Assembly: GCA_003216835.1 (NCBI GenBank) | Contig: QCIF01000002.1 | Coordinates: 62,001-126,000 of the forward strand | Direction of reading: 5' to 3' | Length of the DNA: 64,000 nucleotides | From: Prochlorococcus sp. AG-402-K10 | Lineage (GTDB): Bacteria; Cyanobacteriota; Cyanobacteriia; PCC-6307; Cyanobiaceae | Shown: piece after piece, positions 48,146 through 58,162 of the stretch | Layout of the letters: every line of letters begins with the position of its first letter | How positions within the stretch are numbered: position 1 is the first letter of the stretch | Notes under the pieces: generated by a model | Databases searched by the model: none | What the model was told of the DNA's origin: nothing | Seen by the model: the letters and a program-made list of their open reading frames with translations, nothing else | Position numbers and translations under genes: made by a program

Positions 48146-48147
48146 TT

Positions 48148-48855
48148 ATGAAAAAACTATCTAAAAGAATGGCCGCTCTATCAACAAAGATAGAAGATCG
48201 CATTTACGAACCTCTCGAAGGTCTTAGTATTATCAAAGAGAATGCAAACGCTAAATTTGACGAAACTATTGAAGCTCATATTCGTCTAGGCATTGATCCA
48301 AAATATACGGACCAACAACTTAGGACAACAGTAGCCTTACCTCATGGAACTGGCCAAAGCATCAAAATAGCAGTTATTACAAGCGGTGAAAATGTATCCA
48401 AAGCTAAATCTGCTGGAGCAGATTTATTTGGAGAAGAAGACCTTGTGGAAAGTATCAACAAAGGCAATATGGAATTTGATTTACTTATTGCGACTCCAGA
48501 TATGATGCCAAAAGTTGCAAAATTAGGAAGAGTTTTAGGTCCCAGAGGATTAATGCCTAATCCTAAAGCAGGCACAGTCACTAATGATATTTCTAATGCT
48601 ATAAAAGAATTTAAGGCTGGTAAGCTCGAATTTAGAGCAGATAAAGCAGGTATTGTTCATGTTCGCTTTGGAAAAGCTAGTTTTACGAAAGAGGCACTAT
48701 TTGACAACTTAAAAACCTTACAAGAGTCAATAGATAAGAACAAACCTACAGGAGCTAAAGGAAAGTATTGGAAAAGTTTTTATATAACTTCAACTATGGG
48801 ACCTTCAGTTCAGCTAGATATAAATGCTTTACAAGATTATCAAATAGAAGGTTAA
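48148..48855 (+). CDS. rplA: Ribosomal protein L1
   Basis: 235 residues. Contains [36 protein letters not shown] and [19 protein letters not shown], all standard L1 motifs, and a C-terminal [19 protein letters not shown]1 binds the E-site stalk of 23S rRNA and often represses its own L11-L1 mRNA. A candidate control hairpin lies just upstream. Confidence 0.97.
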   Translation: MKKLSKRMAALSTKIEDRIYEPLEGLSIIKENANAKFDETIEAHIRLGIDPKYTDQQLRTTVALPHGTGQSIKIAVITSGENVSKAKSAGADLFGEEDLVESINKGNMEFDLLIATPDMMPKVAKLGRVLGPRGLMPNPKAGTVTNDISNAIKEFKAGKLEFRADKAGIVHVRFGKASFTKEALFDNLKTLQESIDKNKPTGAKGKYWKSFYITSTMGPSVQLDINALQDYQIEG

Positions 48856-48894
48856 CTCTCTGTAGTATAATTTAAATGCAATAATACGGCCAAA

Positions 48895-49040
48895 GAAAGT
48901 AGGTTTATTTAGTTCTTCTAAATTATTAAATCCTACCGAGGACTCGTCTTAAATTATTTCTTTTTGGATCTAATAAAAGCGGCCTCTTTTAAAAGAACTT
49001 TGCCGCATTTCCTGCTCTCCCTAAATTACGATCCAAAAAA
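48895..49040 (+). promoter_or_regulatory. Ribosomal L10 (rplJ) leader
   Basis: 190 bases without a gene between rplA and rplJ contain three nested hairpins. The first is GTAGGTTT...AAATCCTAC (48899-48936), with an inner ATTTAG/CTAAAT stem. The second is GCGGC...GCCGC (about 48979-49006). The third is a 10-bp outer stem TTTTTGGATC (48961-48970) with GATCCAAAAA (49030-49039), closing 7 bases before the rplJ ATG. This fits an autoregulatory L10 leader, where L10(L12)4 binds its own mRNA. Confidence 0.65.
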
Positions 49041-49046
49041 ACAACA

Positions 49047-49574
49047 ATGGGCCGAACACTAGAGAATAAGCAACAAATCGTTACTGAGATTAAATCTCTC
49101 TTAAACGATTCGGAAATGGCTGTAGTTCTTGACTATAAAGGTTTAACTATCAAAGAGATGTCAGATTTGCGATCTAGATTGCAAACAACAAATGGCATTT
49201 GCAAAGTTACTAAAAATTCATTAATGCGTAAAGCTATAGATGGAGATAGTAATTGGAACGATCTTGAATCTTTACTGACCGGAACAAATGCTTTTGTCTT
49301 AATCAAAGAAGATGTCGGTGGTGCTGTAAAAGCGATCCAATCTTTTCAAAAAGACACCAAAAAATCCGAAACCAAAGGAGCTTTATTTGAAGGCAGACTT
49401 CTTAGCGATTCTGAAATAAAAGAAATTGCAAGTCTTCCATCTAAAGAAGTATTGATGGCAAAAATTGCTGGCGCTATAAATGGCGTTGCAACAAAAATTG
49501 CAATCTCTATCAATGAAGTGCCTTCTGGACTTGCTAGATCACTTAAACAATATTCTGAAAAATCAGAATCTTAA
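49047..49574 (+). CDS. rplJ: Ribosomal protein L10
   Basis: 175 residues. [35 protein letters not shown], and the C-terminal L12-binding helix around [20 protein letters not shown]-like sequence. L10 anchors L12 dimers to the ribosomal stalk. Preceded by a structured leader (see separate entry) and followed 28 bp later by rplL. Confidence 0.96.
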   Translation: MGRTLENKQQIVTEIKSLLNDSEMAVVLDYKGLTIKEMSDLRSRLQTTNGICKVTKNSLMRKAIDGDSNWNDLESLLTGTNAFVLIKEDVGGAVKAIQSFQKDTKKSETKGALFEGRLLSDSEIKEIASLPSKEVLMAKIAGAINGVATKIAISINEVPSGLARSLKQYSEKSES

Positions 49575-49602
49575 TTTAAAAACCTAATTAACTTTTAAGA
49601 AA

Positions 49603-49998
49603 ATGTCCGCAAAAACTGAAGAAATTCTTGAATCATTAAAATCTCTCTCGCTTTTAGAAGCATCTGAGCTGGTAAAGCAAATTGAAGAGGCTTTTGGTGT
49701 ATCTGCTGCAGCTTCTGCAGGTGTAGTAATGGCAGCTCCAGGAGCAGCTGGTGGTGATGGAGATGGTGGCGCTGCTGAAGAAAAATCTGAATTTGATGTT
49801 GTTCTCGAAAGCTTTGATGCAGCTGCAAAAATCAAGGTTCTTAAGGTTGTTAGAAATGCAACTGGTCTAGGTCTTGGTGATGCAAAAGCACTTGTTGAAT
49901 CAGCACCAAAAACAGTAAAAGAAGGCATTGCCAAAGCAGACGCTGAATCTTTAAAGAAAGAGATTGAAGAAGCTGGCGGTAAAGTTACACTTAAGTAA
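49603..49998 (+). CDS. rplL: Ribosomal protein L7/L12
   Basis: 131 residues. The N-terminal dimerisation helix has [21 protein letters not shown], an Ala/Gly-rich hinge follows (about 38-58), and the C-terminal factor-binding domain has [36 protein letters not shown], and GGKVTLK at the end. L12 recruits translation GTPases. A hairpin with a short T-run follows. Confidence 0.97.
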   Translation: MSAKTEEILESLKSLSLLEASELVKQIEEAFGVSAAASAGVVMAAPGAAGGDGDGGAAEEKSEFDVVLESFDAAAKIKVLKVVRNATGLGLGDAKALVESAPKTVKEGIAKADAESLKKEIEEAGGKVTLK

Positions 49999-50012
49999 AA
50001 GTACATTTTTTT

Positions 50013-50039
50013 CGAGCCGATATTAACTATATCGGCTTT
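50013..50039 (+). terminator. Possible terminator or attenuator after rplL
   Basis: AGCCGATAT-TAACT-ATATCGGCT (about 50015-50037) forms a 9-bp stem ending just before the rnhA start. Only a short T-run follows (TTTAAATC), so termination may be partial. Confidence 0.5.
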
Positions 50040-50044
50040 AAATC

Positions 50045-50764
50045 ATGAATAGTGCAAGTATTGCAATTGAAGCTGCAACTGACGGCGCCTGCAGTGGTAA
50101 TCCTGGACCAGGAGGTTGGGGCGGTTTAATAATCTTTGAAGACAATAGTGAATTAGAAATAGGTGGTTCAGAACAAAATACAACTAACAATAGAATGGAA
50201 CTTACCGCAGCTATAAAAACTCTTGAAAAATTAAAAAGTTATCAATTAAAAGAAAACTTTAAATTAAGAACAGATAGTAAATATGTCATAGAGGGTTATA
50301 CCAAATGGATTATAAATTGGAAAAGGAATGGATGGAAAACAAGCACAGGAAAAGTAGTTCAAAATTTAGATTTATGGCAGAAAATAGATCAGTTAAGAAT
50401 TGATGGTTTAGCCATGGAATATGTTAAGGGTCATAGTGGAGACAAACAAAATGATCGAGTTGATTTGATTGCGACTAGTTACAGTAAAGGTATATCTATA
50501 GTAAGCAAATTTAAAGAATCAAAAAAATCAGATGCCTTTTTTGAACTAACAGCACCAAAAGCAATTCAAGAATTATTTACAAGAAATGAATTAATCCAAA
50601 AATTTGCAGAAAAAAAATATTTATTAAGCTCAAATGAACTTTATAAATTACTTGGTGAAGAAAATATCTTGCAAATAAAAAAATATGCATTGTTTGAATG
50701 GCGTAATTGGAGATTAATTCCTAAAGATAAAAAATATTGGATAATAGAAAATAAAGAATCCTAA
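50045..50764 (+). CDS. rnhA: Ribonuclease HI with C-terminal extension
   Basis: 239 residues. Residues 1-145 are a standard RNase HI with catalytic [13 protein letters not shown] (Asp13), NRMELTAAI (Glu52), RTDSKYV (Asp77) and [16 protein letters not shown] (His130, Asp140). It degrades RNA in RNA-DNA hybrids, such as primers and R-loops. About 90 extra C-terminal residues ([16 protein letters not shown]... and [13 protein letters not shown]) have no RNase H counterpart and look like a small helical plus beta module of unknown role. Confidence 0.92.
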   Translation: MNSASIAIEAATDGACSGNPGPGGWGGLIIFEDNSELEIGGSEQNTTNNRMELTAAIKTLEKLKSYQLKENFKLRTDSKYVIEGYTKWIINWKRNGWKTSTGKVVQNLDLWQKIDQLRIDGLAMEYVKGHSGDKQNDRVDLIATSYSKGISIVSKFKESKKSDAFFELTAPKAIQELFTRNELIQKFAEKKYLLSSNELYKLLGEENILQIKKYALFEWRNWRLIPKDKKYWIIENKES

Positions 50765-50770
50765 TTTCTT

Positions 50771-51940
50771 ATGAATGAACATAAGGGAGTATTTAAAAAT
50801 CTTTATAAAAACTTGATTACTCCTGTACTTAAAAAAGATACTGGCATAGATGCAGAATATTTAACCAATCTTTCCCTAAGCCTTCTATCATTCAGTTCAA
50901 GAAAACAAAATTGGCCTGTAATTTCATCAATTCTAAGGAACCTAGATAAAGAATTTTGTATTGTTGATAAAAGATTAAGTCAGAACATATGTGGAATAAA
51001 TTTTTGTAATCCAATTGGATTGGCAGCAGGTTTTGACAAAAATGGAAATGCCGTAAATATTTGGAGAAAATTTGGTTTTGGATTTGCTGAAATTGGAACA
51101 GTTACTAAATTCGCCCAAAATGGAAATCCAAAACCAAGATTATTTAGATTGGCAAAAGAAGAGGCAGCTTTAAATAGAATGGGCTTCAATAATAGAGGTG
51201 CTCAAAATCTAGTTAAGAATTTGAATGAACAGGGTATTCCTTTAAAAAAGAATAGAAAAAACATTTGTTTGGGAATAAATTTTGGTAAATCTAAAATTAC
51301 TGGCTTATCTGAGGCTAAAGAGGATTATTTAACTTCTCTAAAATTGTTAATCCCATTTTGTGATTATGCCGCAATAAATGTAAGCTCGCCTAATACTGAA
51401 GGACTAAGAAAATTACAAGATCCCGATCGACTAAGAGAACTTATTAGAGAAATTAAAACTTTACCTAATTGTCCACCTCTATTTGTAAAGATTGCACCAG
51501 ATTTAAGCTTTAAAAATATTGAGGATATTTGTAAATTAATAAATGAAGAAAAAATTGATGGAATAATTGCTACTAATACCAGTCTAGATAGATTAGGCCT
51601 TGAACAAAGGAAGATAGAACAAACAGGATTATTACTTTCTGAAGAGAATGGGGGATTAAGTGGAAGGCCACTTCAAAAAAAAGCCAATAAAATAATCAAG
51701 CATATACATGATATTGATAGAACAATTATTTTAATTGGTGTTGGTGGGATTGATAGTCCTGAGTCAGCATGGGAGCGAATTTGCTCTGGGGCTTCGTTAG
51801 TTCAACTTTATACTGGATGGATATATAAAGGACCGCAATTAGTTCCAAATATTCTCAGTGGAATTATAAAGCAAATGAATATCCATCAATTATCAAATAT
51901 AAAAGAAGCTATTGGATCGGATTTAAAATGGGTCGATTAA
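50771..51940 (+). CDS. pyrD: Dihydroorotate dehydrogenase (quinone), class 2
   Basis: 389 residues. NPIGLAAGFDKNGNAVNIW, FAEIGTVTKFAQNGNPKPRLFRL, NRMGFNNRGAQ, and the catalytic Ser in INVSSPNTEGLRKLQ are class 2 hallmarks. Near the end is the FMN-phosphate loop GVGGIDSPESAWERI. The enzyme oxidises dihydroorotate to orotate, feeding electrons to plastoquinone. It follows rnhA by 6 bp. Confidence 0.95.
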   Translation: MNEHKGVFKNLYKNLITPVLKKDTGIDAEYLTNLSLSLLSFSSRKQNWPVISSILRNLDKEFCIVDKRLSQNICGINFCNPIGLAAGFDKNGNAVNIWRKFGFGFAEIGTVTKFAQNGNPKPRLFRLAKEEAALNRMGFNNRGAQNLVKNLNEQGIPLKKNRKNICLGINFGKSKITGLSEAKEDYLTSLKLLIPFCDYAAINVSSPNTEGLRKLQDPDRLRELIREIKTLPNCPPLFVKIAPDLSFKNIEDICKLINEEKIDGIIATNTSLDRLGLEQRKIEQTGLLLSEENGGLSGRPLQKKANKIIKHIHDIDRTIILIGVGGIDSPESAWERICSGASLVQLYTGWIYKGPQLVPNILSGIIKQMNIHQLSNIKEAIGSDLKWVD

Positions 51941-51954
51941 AACAAAAATGATTA

Positions 51955-53079
51955 ATGAAAAAATCAAAAAGGTATGATTGCTACACAAAAAATATGAACC
52001 CATCAAATTTCTGTCATGGAGGAAATGTATATTCTAAGGCAAAAAAATTAAATCTATTACCATCGGAAATTATTGATTCAAGTGCCTCTTTGGTACCCTT
52101 TAAACCACCCCAAATACTATTAGACTCGCTAAGTACAGAAATTAAAAATCTTGGATTTAGATTTTATCCTGAGAGAGATCTAAATAGTTTAAAAGAAGCA
52201 ATTGGTGAATTTCATAAAATAAATCCAGAAAATATATTACCTGGGAATGGAGTCTCTGAACTAATCACATGGGCAGGTTTTGAAGCATCTAAATTTGGAA
52301 TAAGTTGTATTCCATCTCCAGGATTTGTTGATTATGAAAGATCTTTAAATTGTTGGAATAGCAATTTCATTTATTCAGAATTACCATCAAACTGGAGCAA
52401 CATTTTTCCCCAACCTTTTCCACTTGATCCTATAGGTGATGTTCTATGGATAACCAACCCACATAACCCTACTGGCCAATTATGGGGAAAAAAATCTTTA
52501 GAATCGATCTTAAAAAAATATAAGTTAGTAATTTGTGATGAGGCATTCTTATCAATTACACCAAATGGAGAGCAGGAATCTTTAATACCACTAACCAAAA
52601 AATACGATAATTTATTAGTTTTAAGAAGTTTGACTAAACTCTTTAATATTCCTGGACTTAGATTAGGTTATGTAATTGGCTCTTCACAAAAACTTAGAAA
52701 ATGGAATATCAAGAGAGATCCATGGCCATTGAATTCATTTGCAATTAAGGCTGGAATTGATCTATTAAGCAATAAGACTTTTTATGAACAATGGACAAAT
52801 AAGATTCACAATTGGATCAATACTGAAAAGAAATGGGTTTATGATGCACTATCCAAAGTTGATAATCTTAAAATACATAGCTCCTCAACTAACTTTTTTT
52901 TAATAGAAAGTAAATCCTCTTTATCGCCAAATATCGACTATTTAGAACATAAGGGTATCTTAATTAGGGAATGCTCCTCATTCAGATTTCTTAATGAAAA
53001 ATGGGCACGAATAAGTCTTCAAAGTAGCACAAATAATAAAATCTTATGTAAAGAAATTCAAAATTCTTTTAAAAAATAA
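51955..53079 (+). CDS. PLP-dependent aminotransferase, CobD/HisC-like
   Basis: 374 residues, fold-type I. CHGGNVYSKAKKLNLLPSEI resembles the start of L-threonine-O-3-phosphate decarboxylases (CobD/CobC), and residues like LPGNGVSELI, VLWITNPHNPTG, LVICDEAFL, and LVLRSLTKLFNIPGLRLGYVIG hold the PLP-Lys (in SLTKLF). It could make the aminopropanol arm of cobalamin (pseudocobalamin has the same arm), or act as a HisC-type aminotransferase. The HGGN start favours cobalamin. ATG 51955 is used; ATG 51994 is an alternative. Its last 22 bases overlap convergent murG. Confidence 0.7.
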   Translation: MKKSKRYDCYTKNMNPSNFCHGGNVYSKAKKLNLLPSEIIDSSASLVPFKPPQILLDSLSTEIKNLGFRFYPERDLNSLKEAIGEFHKINPENILPGNGVSELITWAGFEASKFGISCIPSPGFVDYERSLNCWNSNFIYSELPSNWSNIFPQPFPLDPIGDVLWITNPHNPTGQLWGKKSLESILKKYKLVICDEAFLSITPNGEQESLIPLTKKYDNLLVLRSLTKLFNIPGLRLGYVIGSSQKLRKWNIKRDPWPLNSFAIKAGIDLLSNKTFYEQWTNKIHNWINTEKKWVYDALSKVDNLKIHSSSTNFFLIESKSSLSPNIDYLEHKGILIRECSSFRFLNEKWARISLQSSTNNKILCKEIQNSFKK

Positions 53080-54149
53080 TTAATTAATTTTGTAATCTTA
53101 TCTTTTGATTTCAATCCATTATTGTTTTCCATATTTTTTTTCATTAGATCTAATATTTCATATCTATATTCTCCATTTTTTAATGTTGATTTAAAAATTC
53201 TTTTCAAAGTTTCTTCAAAAAATTCTTTAGAAATTTTATTTTGATTGATTAATACTGAACCTCCAATTTTAGCTAGAATCATTGCATTTCTCTCTTGATG
53301 GTTATTCTTAGAATAGGGGTATGGAATTAAAATTGAAGGTTTTTCAGCTTGAATTAATTCATTTATTGTTCCTGATCCCGATCTTGATATGACAAGATCA
53401 CAGTTTTGGATCAAAGCAGCTATTTCAGTAGTAAATTTAATTTGAACATAATTCTTAGAATTTTTAATATTAAAAGATTTTTCATTGTTTTCTCCAATAA
53501 TATGAATTATACGGAAATTTTCTTTAATCAAGAAATCTAAAGATTCATAAAGAATCCTATTGATAGCTTTTGCTCCTTGACTTCCTCCCATAACAATTAA
53601 AAGAGGTCCTTCGCCTTGTGGAACCCATTCTGGTAAAAGATTAAGTTTATAGAATTGTTCCCTTAAAGGAGTCCCCGTAAAAATAGTTTTGCAATGTTTT
53701 AAATAAGAATTTGTTTCTTTGAATCCAGTAAAAACATAATTACATAAAAATCCAAAATATTTAGTTACCGTTCCTGGTACTAAATTGGATTCATGAATAA
53801 TTACAGGAATCCCTAGAAGCTTTGCAGCAATAATTGTGGGAGCTGATATATAACCTCCAGTAGTAAAAACTAGATTTATTTTCTTTGCTTTTAGAATCCT
53901 GATTATATGAAAAGTTGACATTAAAATATCTACATATTGAAAAGCGATAAAAATATTTTGTTTTGGTGTATTAATATTTAAAGTCATAAGATTATATTTA
54001 TGGGGAACAAAATCTGCATCAAATCTTTGTCGAACGCCTAACCAATAAATATTCCAGTATTCTTCAAGATTTCTGGAAACCGCTAGAGCCGGGAAAATAT
54101 GTCCACCAGTTCCGCTTGCTGCAACTAATAAATTATTTTCTTGAGACAT
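53058..54149 (-). CDS. murG: MurG glycosyltransferase (lipid II synthesis)
   Basis: 363 residues. GTGGHIFPALAVSRNL, FTTGGYISAPTIIAAK, GGSQGAKAINRIL, and SRSGSGTINELIQAEKPSILIPYPYSKNNHQERNA, with the UDP-GlcNAc-binding motifs in normal order. MurG transfers GlcNAc to lipid I, the last cytoplasmic step of peptidoglycan synthesis. It overlaps the aminotransferase by 22 bp tail to tail. Confidence 0.95.
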   Translation of the reverse strand: MSQENNLLVAASGTGGHIFPALAVSRNLEEYWNIYWLGVRQRFDADFVPHKYNLMTLNINTPKQNIFIAFQYVDILMSTFHIIRILKAKKINLVFTTGGYISAPTIIAAKLLGIPVIIHESNLVPGTVTKYFGFLCNYVFTGFKETNSYLKHCKTIFTGTPLREQFYKLNLLPEWVPQGEGPLLIVMGGSQGAKAINRILYESLDFLIKENFRIIHIIGENNEKSFNIKNSKNYVQIKFTTEIAALIQNCDLVISRSGSGTINELIQAEKPSILIPYPYSKNNHQERNAMILAKIGGSVLINQNKISKEFFEETLKRIFKSTLKNGEYRYEILDLMKKNMENNNGLKSKDKITKLINYFLKEF

Positions 54150-54190
54150 AAAAAAATAAATAAGTAAAATAAAAATATAAAATCTAGAAT

Positions 54191-54916
54191 ATGTTTAATT
54201 TAAAGTCATTAACAACTATAGGAATTCCTATCTATTTATTTATTTATCTCATATTTCCTCATTCAGCAATAACCCAAACTACAAAAATTGATTTAAGAAG
54301 AAATATAGAAAACGCATTAAATTCAAGAAATTTGAAATTGATCAAACAAAGTTTTAGAAATGAAGAGAACCTAAAAATTAATAAAAAATTTTCAAACATG
54401 CTAAAAGAATTCCCAGATAGCAAATGGAAAATTAAGAAATTAAAATCTAATAATCCAAGTGAAGAAATTTATCAAGTAAAAGTTATTGGAAAAAAACTAG
54501 TTCAGGGAGAAATATATATGCTTGAATCAAAGTTTAATTACTTATTTGCATCAGTAAATGGAAAAATAAATCAAGGCAAGATAACAAAATTATTTACTAT
54601 AATCAGGTCTGATAATAAGAAAATAGATATTAGTTTTAACATTCCTGATAAAGTTCTTACAGGTACAAAATATGATATAGATATAATACTAAATGAACCT
54701 CTTGAGGAAGTTATTATTGCAGGGGGTATTAGAGCTCATCAAGTTGAATCATTTTTAGAGCAAGAGATAGATATAGAGCCATTAGTATCTGGAGGGATTT
54801 ATAAAATCACTAGAGCTCCTTCTAAACCTGGAATACAAATTTGGTCAGGAATAATAGCTCATCCCAAAGGGATAATAACTTTCACAAAAAGTATTGATAT
54901 TGTTGAAAAGATATAA
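54191..54916 (+). CDS. Secreted protein of unknown function
   Basis: 241 residues. A signal peptide covers about residues 5-28 (LTTIGIPIYLFIYLIFPHSA). The mature part has KIDLRRNIENALNSRNLKLI, then lysine-rich beta-prone segments, and ends in FTKSIDIVEKI with GGIYKITRAPSKPGIQIWSG before it. No motif I recognise; composition suggests a beta-sandwich. Periplasmic or lumenal, possibly lipid-linked (no lipobox Cys). It is divergent from murG and convergent with pgk. Confidence 0.6.
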   Translation: MFNLKSLTTIGIPIYLFIYLIFPHSAITQTTKIDLRRNIENALNSRNLKLIKQSFRNEENLKINKKFSNMLKEFPDSKWKIKKLKSNNPSEEIYQVKVIGKKLVQGEIYMLESKFNYLFASVNGKINQGKITKLFTIIRSDNKKIDISFNIPDKVLTGTKYDIDIILNEPLEEVIIAGGIRAHQVESFLEQEIDIEPLVSGGIYKITRAPSKPGIQIWSGIIAHPKGIITFTKSIDIVEKI

Positions 54917-54917
54917 C

Positions 54918-56126
54918 CTATGCATCTTTTAAAGCAGCAACTCCAGGCAAGCTTTTGCCTTCTAAAAGTTCTAAACTAGCTCCACCTCCAGTAGATATAT
55001 GAGACATTTTTTCAGCCAGCCCCGCTTTCTCTACTGCTGCCACTGAATCACCGCCACCAATAATTGTACAAACTTCAGAAAAAGCACTTAAATCTGCAAG
55101 GGTTGTGGCTATTGCATTTGTACCTTCAGCAAATTTATCAAATTCAAACACTCCCATCGGACCATTCCAAATTATTGTCTTACATTCTGCTAGAGCATTC
55201 TGAAAAACCTTAATTGACTCAGGTCCAATATCAAGTCCCATCCAATCCCCACTGATTGAATCTATTTGAGAAACTTTACTTTCAGCATCAGGAGAAAACT
55301 GATTTGCTAGTACTACATCAGTAGGTAATAATAATTCAACCCCCTTTGCTTTTGCTTTTGCCTCTAAATTTTTTGCAAGCTCAAGTTTATCTTCCTCAAC
55401 AAGACTCTTTCCTACATCTAGACCTCTAGCTTTATAAAAAGTAAAAATCATACCGCCACCAATTATAATTTTATCGCATTTATCTAATAAAGAATCTAAA
55501 ACTCCAATTTTGCTGCTCACCTTTGATCCCCCAACGATTGCTGCTAATGGACGTTTTGGAGCATCTATTGCACCTTGTAAATATTTCAATTCTTTTTCTA
55601 AGAGAAATCCTGCAACTGATGGACTTAAAAAATTTGTAACTCCCTGAGTTGAAGCATGAGCCCTATGTGCAGCTCCAAAAGCATCGTTTACATACATATC
55701 TGCATGCTCTGCTAACCTTTGCGCAAAATCTACGTTATTTTTTTCTTCTTCTGCATAAAAACGAACATTTTCAAGCAACAGTACATCTCCATTATTTAGG
55801 CTACTTGATTGTGAAATAGCTTCTTCACCTATACAACTTTTAGTAAGAGCAACATCTTTTCCTAACAATTCACTCAATCTAGCCGCTACTGGAGTTAATC
55901 TCATCTTTTCATTAACCTGACCTTTGGGTCTACCAAAATGGGCAGCTAATATAACTTTTGCTGAATTATTTATAAGATATTCAATTGTTGGAATTGCTGC
56001 TCTGATACGAGTATCATCAGTTATCTGACCACTTTCATTTAACGGAACGTTAAAATCAACCCTGACAAGAACTTTTTTACCTTCTAAATTTGTCTTATCA
56101 AGACTGGAAAGAGACAATTTCGACAT
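54918..56126 (-). CDS. pgk: Phosphoglycerate kinase
   Basis: 402 residues. [23 protein letters not shown] at the N-terminus, [49 protein letters not shown] and the ATP-binding [16 protein letters not shown] are all standard. It makes 1,3-bisphosphoglycerate in the Calvin cycle and ATP in glycolysis. ATG start. It is divergent from the rbgA-like gene by 213 bp. Confidence 0.97.
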   Translation of the reverse strand: MSKLSLSSLDKTNLEGKKVLVRVDFNVPLNESGQITDDTRIRAAIPTIEYLINNSAKVILAAHFGRPKGQVNEKMRLTPVAARLSELLGKDVALTKSCIGEEAISQSSSLNNGDVLLLENVRFYAEEEKNNVDFAQRLAEHADMYVNDAFGAAHRAHASTQGVTNFLSPSVAGFLLEKELKYLQGAIDAPKRPLAAIVGGSKVSSKIGVLDSLLDKCDKIIIGGGMIFTFYKARGLDVGKSLVEEDKLELAKNLEAKAKAKGVELLLPTDVVLANQFSPDAESKVSQIDSISGDWMGLDIGPESIKVFQNALAECKTIIWNGPMGVFEFDKFAEGTNAIATTLADLSAFSEVCTIIGGGDSVAAVEKAGLAEKMSHISTGGGASLELLEGKSLPGVAALKDA

Positions 56127-56339
56127 TTACTAATCCTATTTTTGATCTAAAGACCCTAACGCTTATTTCAGCTTATTGGGTTAAAAATGAGTAACTGTTA
56201 ACTTGGGCTTAATAAATTTTAAGAATTTAAGAATAGAAATTTTATATAGACATTAATTTTTATACTAAAATTTAATATAAGTACTTTTGAAATTGATAAC
56301 AATTAAAAGGGATACTAAAAATTTATCTAATTTATTTAA

Positions 56340-57212
56340 GTGGACATTCCCAAAATTCAATGGTATCCAGGCCATATTGCTAAAGCAGAAAAGAAATTAT
56401 CCGAAGTAATTAATAGAGTAGATTTAGTTATTGAAGTAAGAGATGCAAGAATTCCTTTATCAACAGGTCATCCACATCTAAATCAATGGATCAACAACAA
56501 AAAACATATTCTTGTTATAAATAGATCAGATATGATCTCCCCAAATACCATAAATAGTTGGAATAAATGGTTTAAAAATAATGATGAATATCCTCATTGG
56601 TGTGATGCAAAGAGAGGTATTGGTATAAAAGCAATTTGCAAATCTACAACGGAATCTAGATTATCAATTGATAATAGAAGGCTTTCTCGAGGAATGAAAA
56701 TTAGACCAATTAGGACTCTTACACTTGGTTTTCCTAATGTAGGGAAGTCAGCACTAATAAATAGAATTGCGAATAAAAGAGTTGTAGAAAGTGCAAGAAA
56801 GGCTGGAGTAACTAGGAATCTTAGATGGATCAGGCTAGATAGTGGTATAGACCTTCTTGATGCCCCCGGTGTTATACCACCTAATTTAGAGGATCAAAAG
56901 TCAGCGCTAAATCTAGCCCTATGTGATGATATTGGAGAAGCTGCTTATGAGATGGAAAGTGTCGCTATTGAATTTATTAAAATCATATCCAAATTAAACA
57001 AAGATAAAAATGCGAATATCTCATTAAAAAAAATATCTAATAGATACGGAGTGGATATAAAACAAGGCTTTGAAAATCCTTCTGAATGGATTAATACAGC
57101 AGCTTCAAAACATACCTCAGGGGATAGAAGAAGAATGGCTTACAAATTATTAGAAGATTATAGAAATCAAATGCTTGGTAAAATTGCTTTGGAAGTACCA
57201 AAATGGAATTAA
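56340..57212 (+). CDS. rbgA: RbgA/YlqF ribosome-assembly GTPase
   Basis: 290 residues from GTG 56340. A circularly permuted GTPase: the G4-like LVINRSDMI comes first, then G1 LGFPNVGKSALINRI and G3 DAPGVIPP. The N-terminus PKIQWYPGHIAKAEKKL is typical. RbgA finishes the 50S subunit by docking late ribosomal proteins. It overlaps rluD by 10 bp. Confidence 0.93.
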   Translation: MDIPKIQWYPGHIAKAEKKLSEVINRVDLVIEVRDARIPLSTGHPHLNQWINNKKHILVINRSDMISPNTINSWNKWFKNNDEYPHWCDAKRGIGIKAICKSTTESRLSIDNRRLSRGMKIRPIRTLTLGFPNVGKSALINRIANKRVVESARKAGVTRNLRWIRLDSGIDLLDAPGVIPPNLEDQKSALNLALCDDIGEAAYEMESVAIEFIKIISKLNKDKNANISLKKISNRYGVDIKQGFENPSEWINTAASKHTSGDRRRMAYKLLEDYRNQMLGKIALEVPKWN

Positions 57213-58162
57213 ATAATTCAAATTCTTTTGGTCTAGGAGAAGGAGAACTAATAGAGATTATTTATGAGCTAACTCTTCCTATGAGACTAGATAGATGGTT
57301 GGTAAGTAAAAGACCTGAACAAAGTAGAGCTAGAATACAACATTTTATTAATTCAGGATTAGTTCTTGTTAACTATAAAACTGCCAAAGCCAAAACCCCT
57401 TTAAAAAATGGAGATAATGTACAAATCTGGATGCCGCCTCCAGAGCCTCTAATATACCTGAAACCTGAAAAAATGGATTTAGATATCCTTTTTGAAGACG
57501 AACATATCATAGTAATCAATAAGCAATCAGGATTAATTGTTCATCCAGCACCTGGACACAAATCAGGAACTTTAGTAAATGGCCTGCTTTTTCACTGTAA
57601 AGATCTTCCTGGAATTAATGGCAAACTAAGACCCGGAATAGTCCATAGATTAGATAAAGACACATCAGGGTGCATGGTTGTAGCTAAAAGCCAGGAGGCA
57701 CTAGTTAATCTCCAAATACAAATAAAAGAAAAAATCGCTTCCCGCGAATATATTGCTGTAATTCATGGTGTCCCTAATTCTTCAGAAGGGAAAATAGTAG
57801 GACATATTGGTAGAGATAAACTAAATAGATTGAAATATAAAGTCGTTGATCAGAAGTCAGGAAGGTATGCCTGTACTTATTGGAAATTAAAAGAAAGATT
57901 AGGAAATTACTCATTAATGAGTTTCAAGTTAGATACAGGTAGAACTCATCAAATAAGAGTACATTGTGCTCATAGTAATCATCCTATTCTAGGCGATCCA
58001 TTATATGGAAGATGTAAAAAACTTCCATGCAAATTAGCAGGTCAAGCTTTGCATGCTATTAAACTAGGGCTAATACATCCGATAAATGGGAAAGAAATGA
58101 TATTTGAAGCAGAATTACCAATGGAGTTTCAAAAATTACTTAATGTTCTAAAAGTTAACTAA
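57203..58162 (+). CDS. rluD: 23S rRNA pseudouridine synthase RluD-type
   Basis: 319 residues. An N-terminal S4 RNA-binding domain with LDRWLVSKRPEQSRARIQHFI, then the catalytic region HRLDKDTSGCMVVAKS (catalytic Asp), and GRTHQIRVHCAHSNHPILGDPLYG. The RluA-family fold is complete. It converts uridines in 23S helix 69 to pseudouridine. It starts within the last codons of rbgA. It overlaps the end of the convergent ABC gene by 8 bp. Confidence 0.9.
   Translation: MELNNSNSFGLGEGELIEIIYELTLPMRLDRWLVSKRPEQSRARIQHFINSGLVLVNYKTAKAKTPLKNGDNVQIWMPPPEPLIYLKPEKMDLDILFEDEHIIVINKQSGLIVHPAPGHKSGTLVNGLLFHCKDLPGINGKLRPGIVHRLDKDTSGCMVVAKSQEALVNLQIQIKEKIASREYIAVIHGVPNSSEGKIVGHIGRDKLNRLKYKVVDQKSGRYACTYWKLKERLGNYSLMSFKLDTGRTHQIRVHCAHSNHPILGDPLYGRCKKLPCKLAGQALHAIKLGLIHPINGKEMIFEAELPMEFQKLLNVLKVN

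Noticed and set aside
49584-50006. Long antisense frames over rplL (140 and 77 codons)
   Set aside because: They overlap a certain L7/L12 gene on the opposite strand and their Ser/Ala- and Gln/His-rich translations look like shadow composition.
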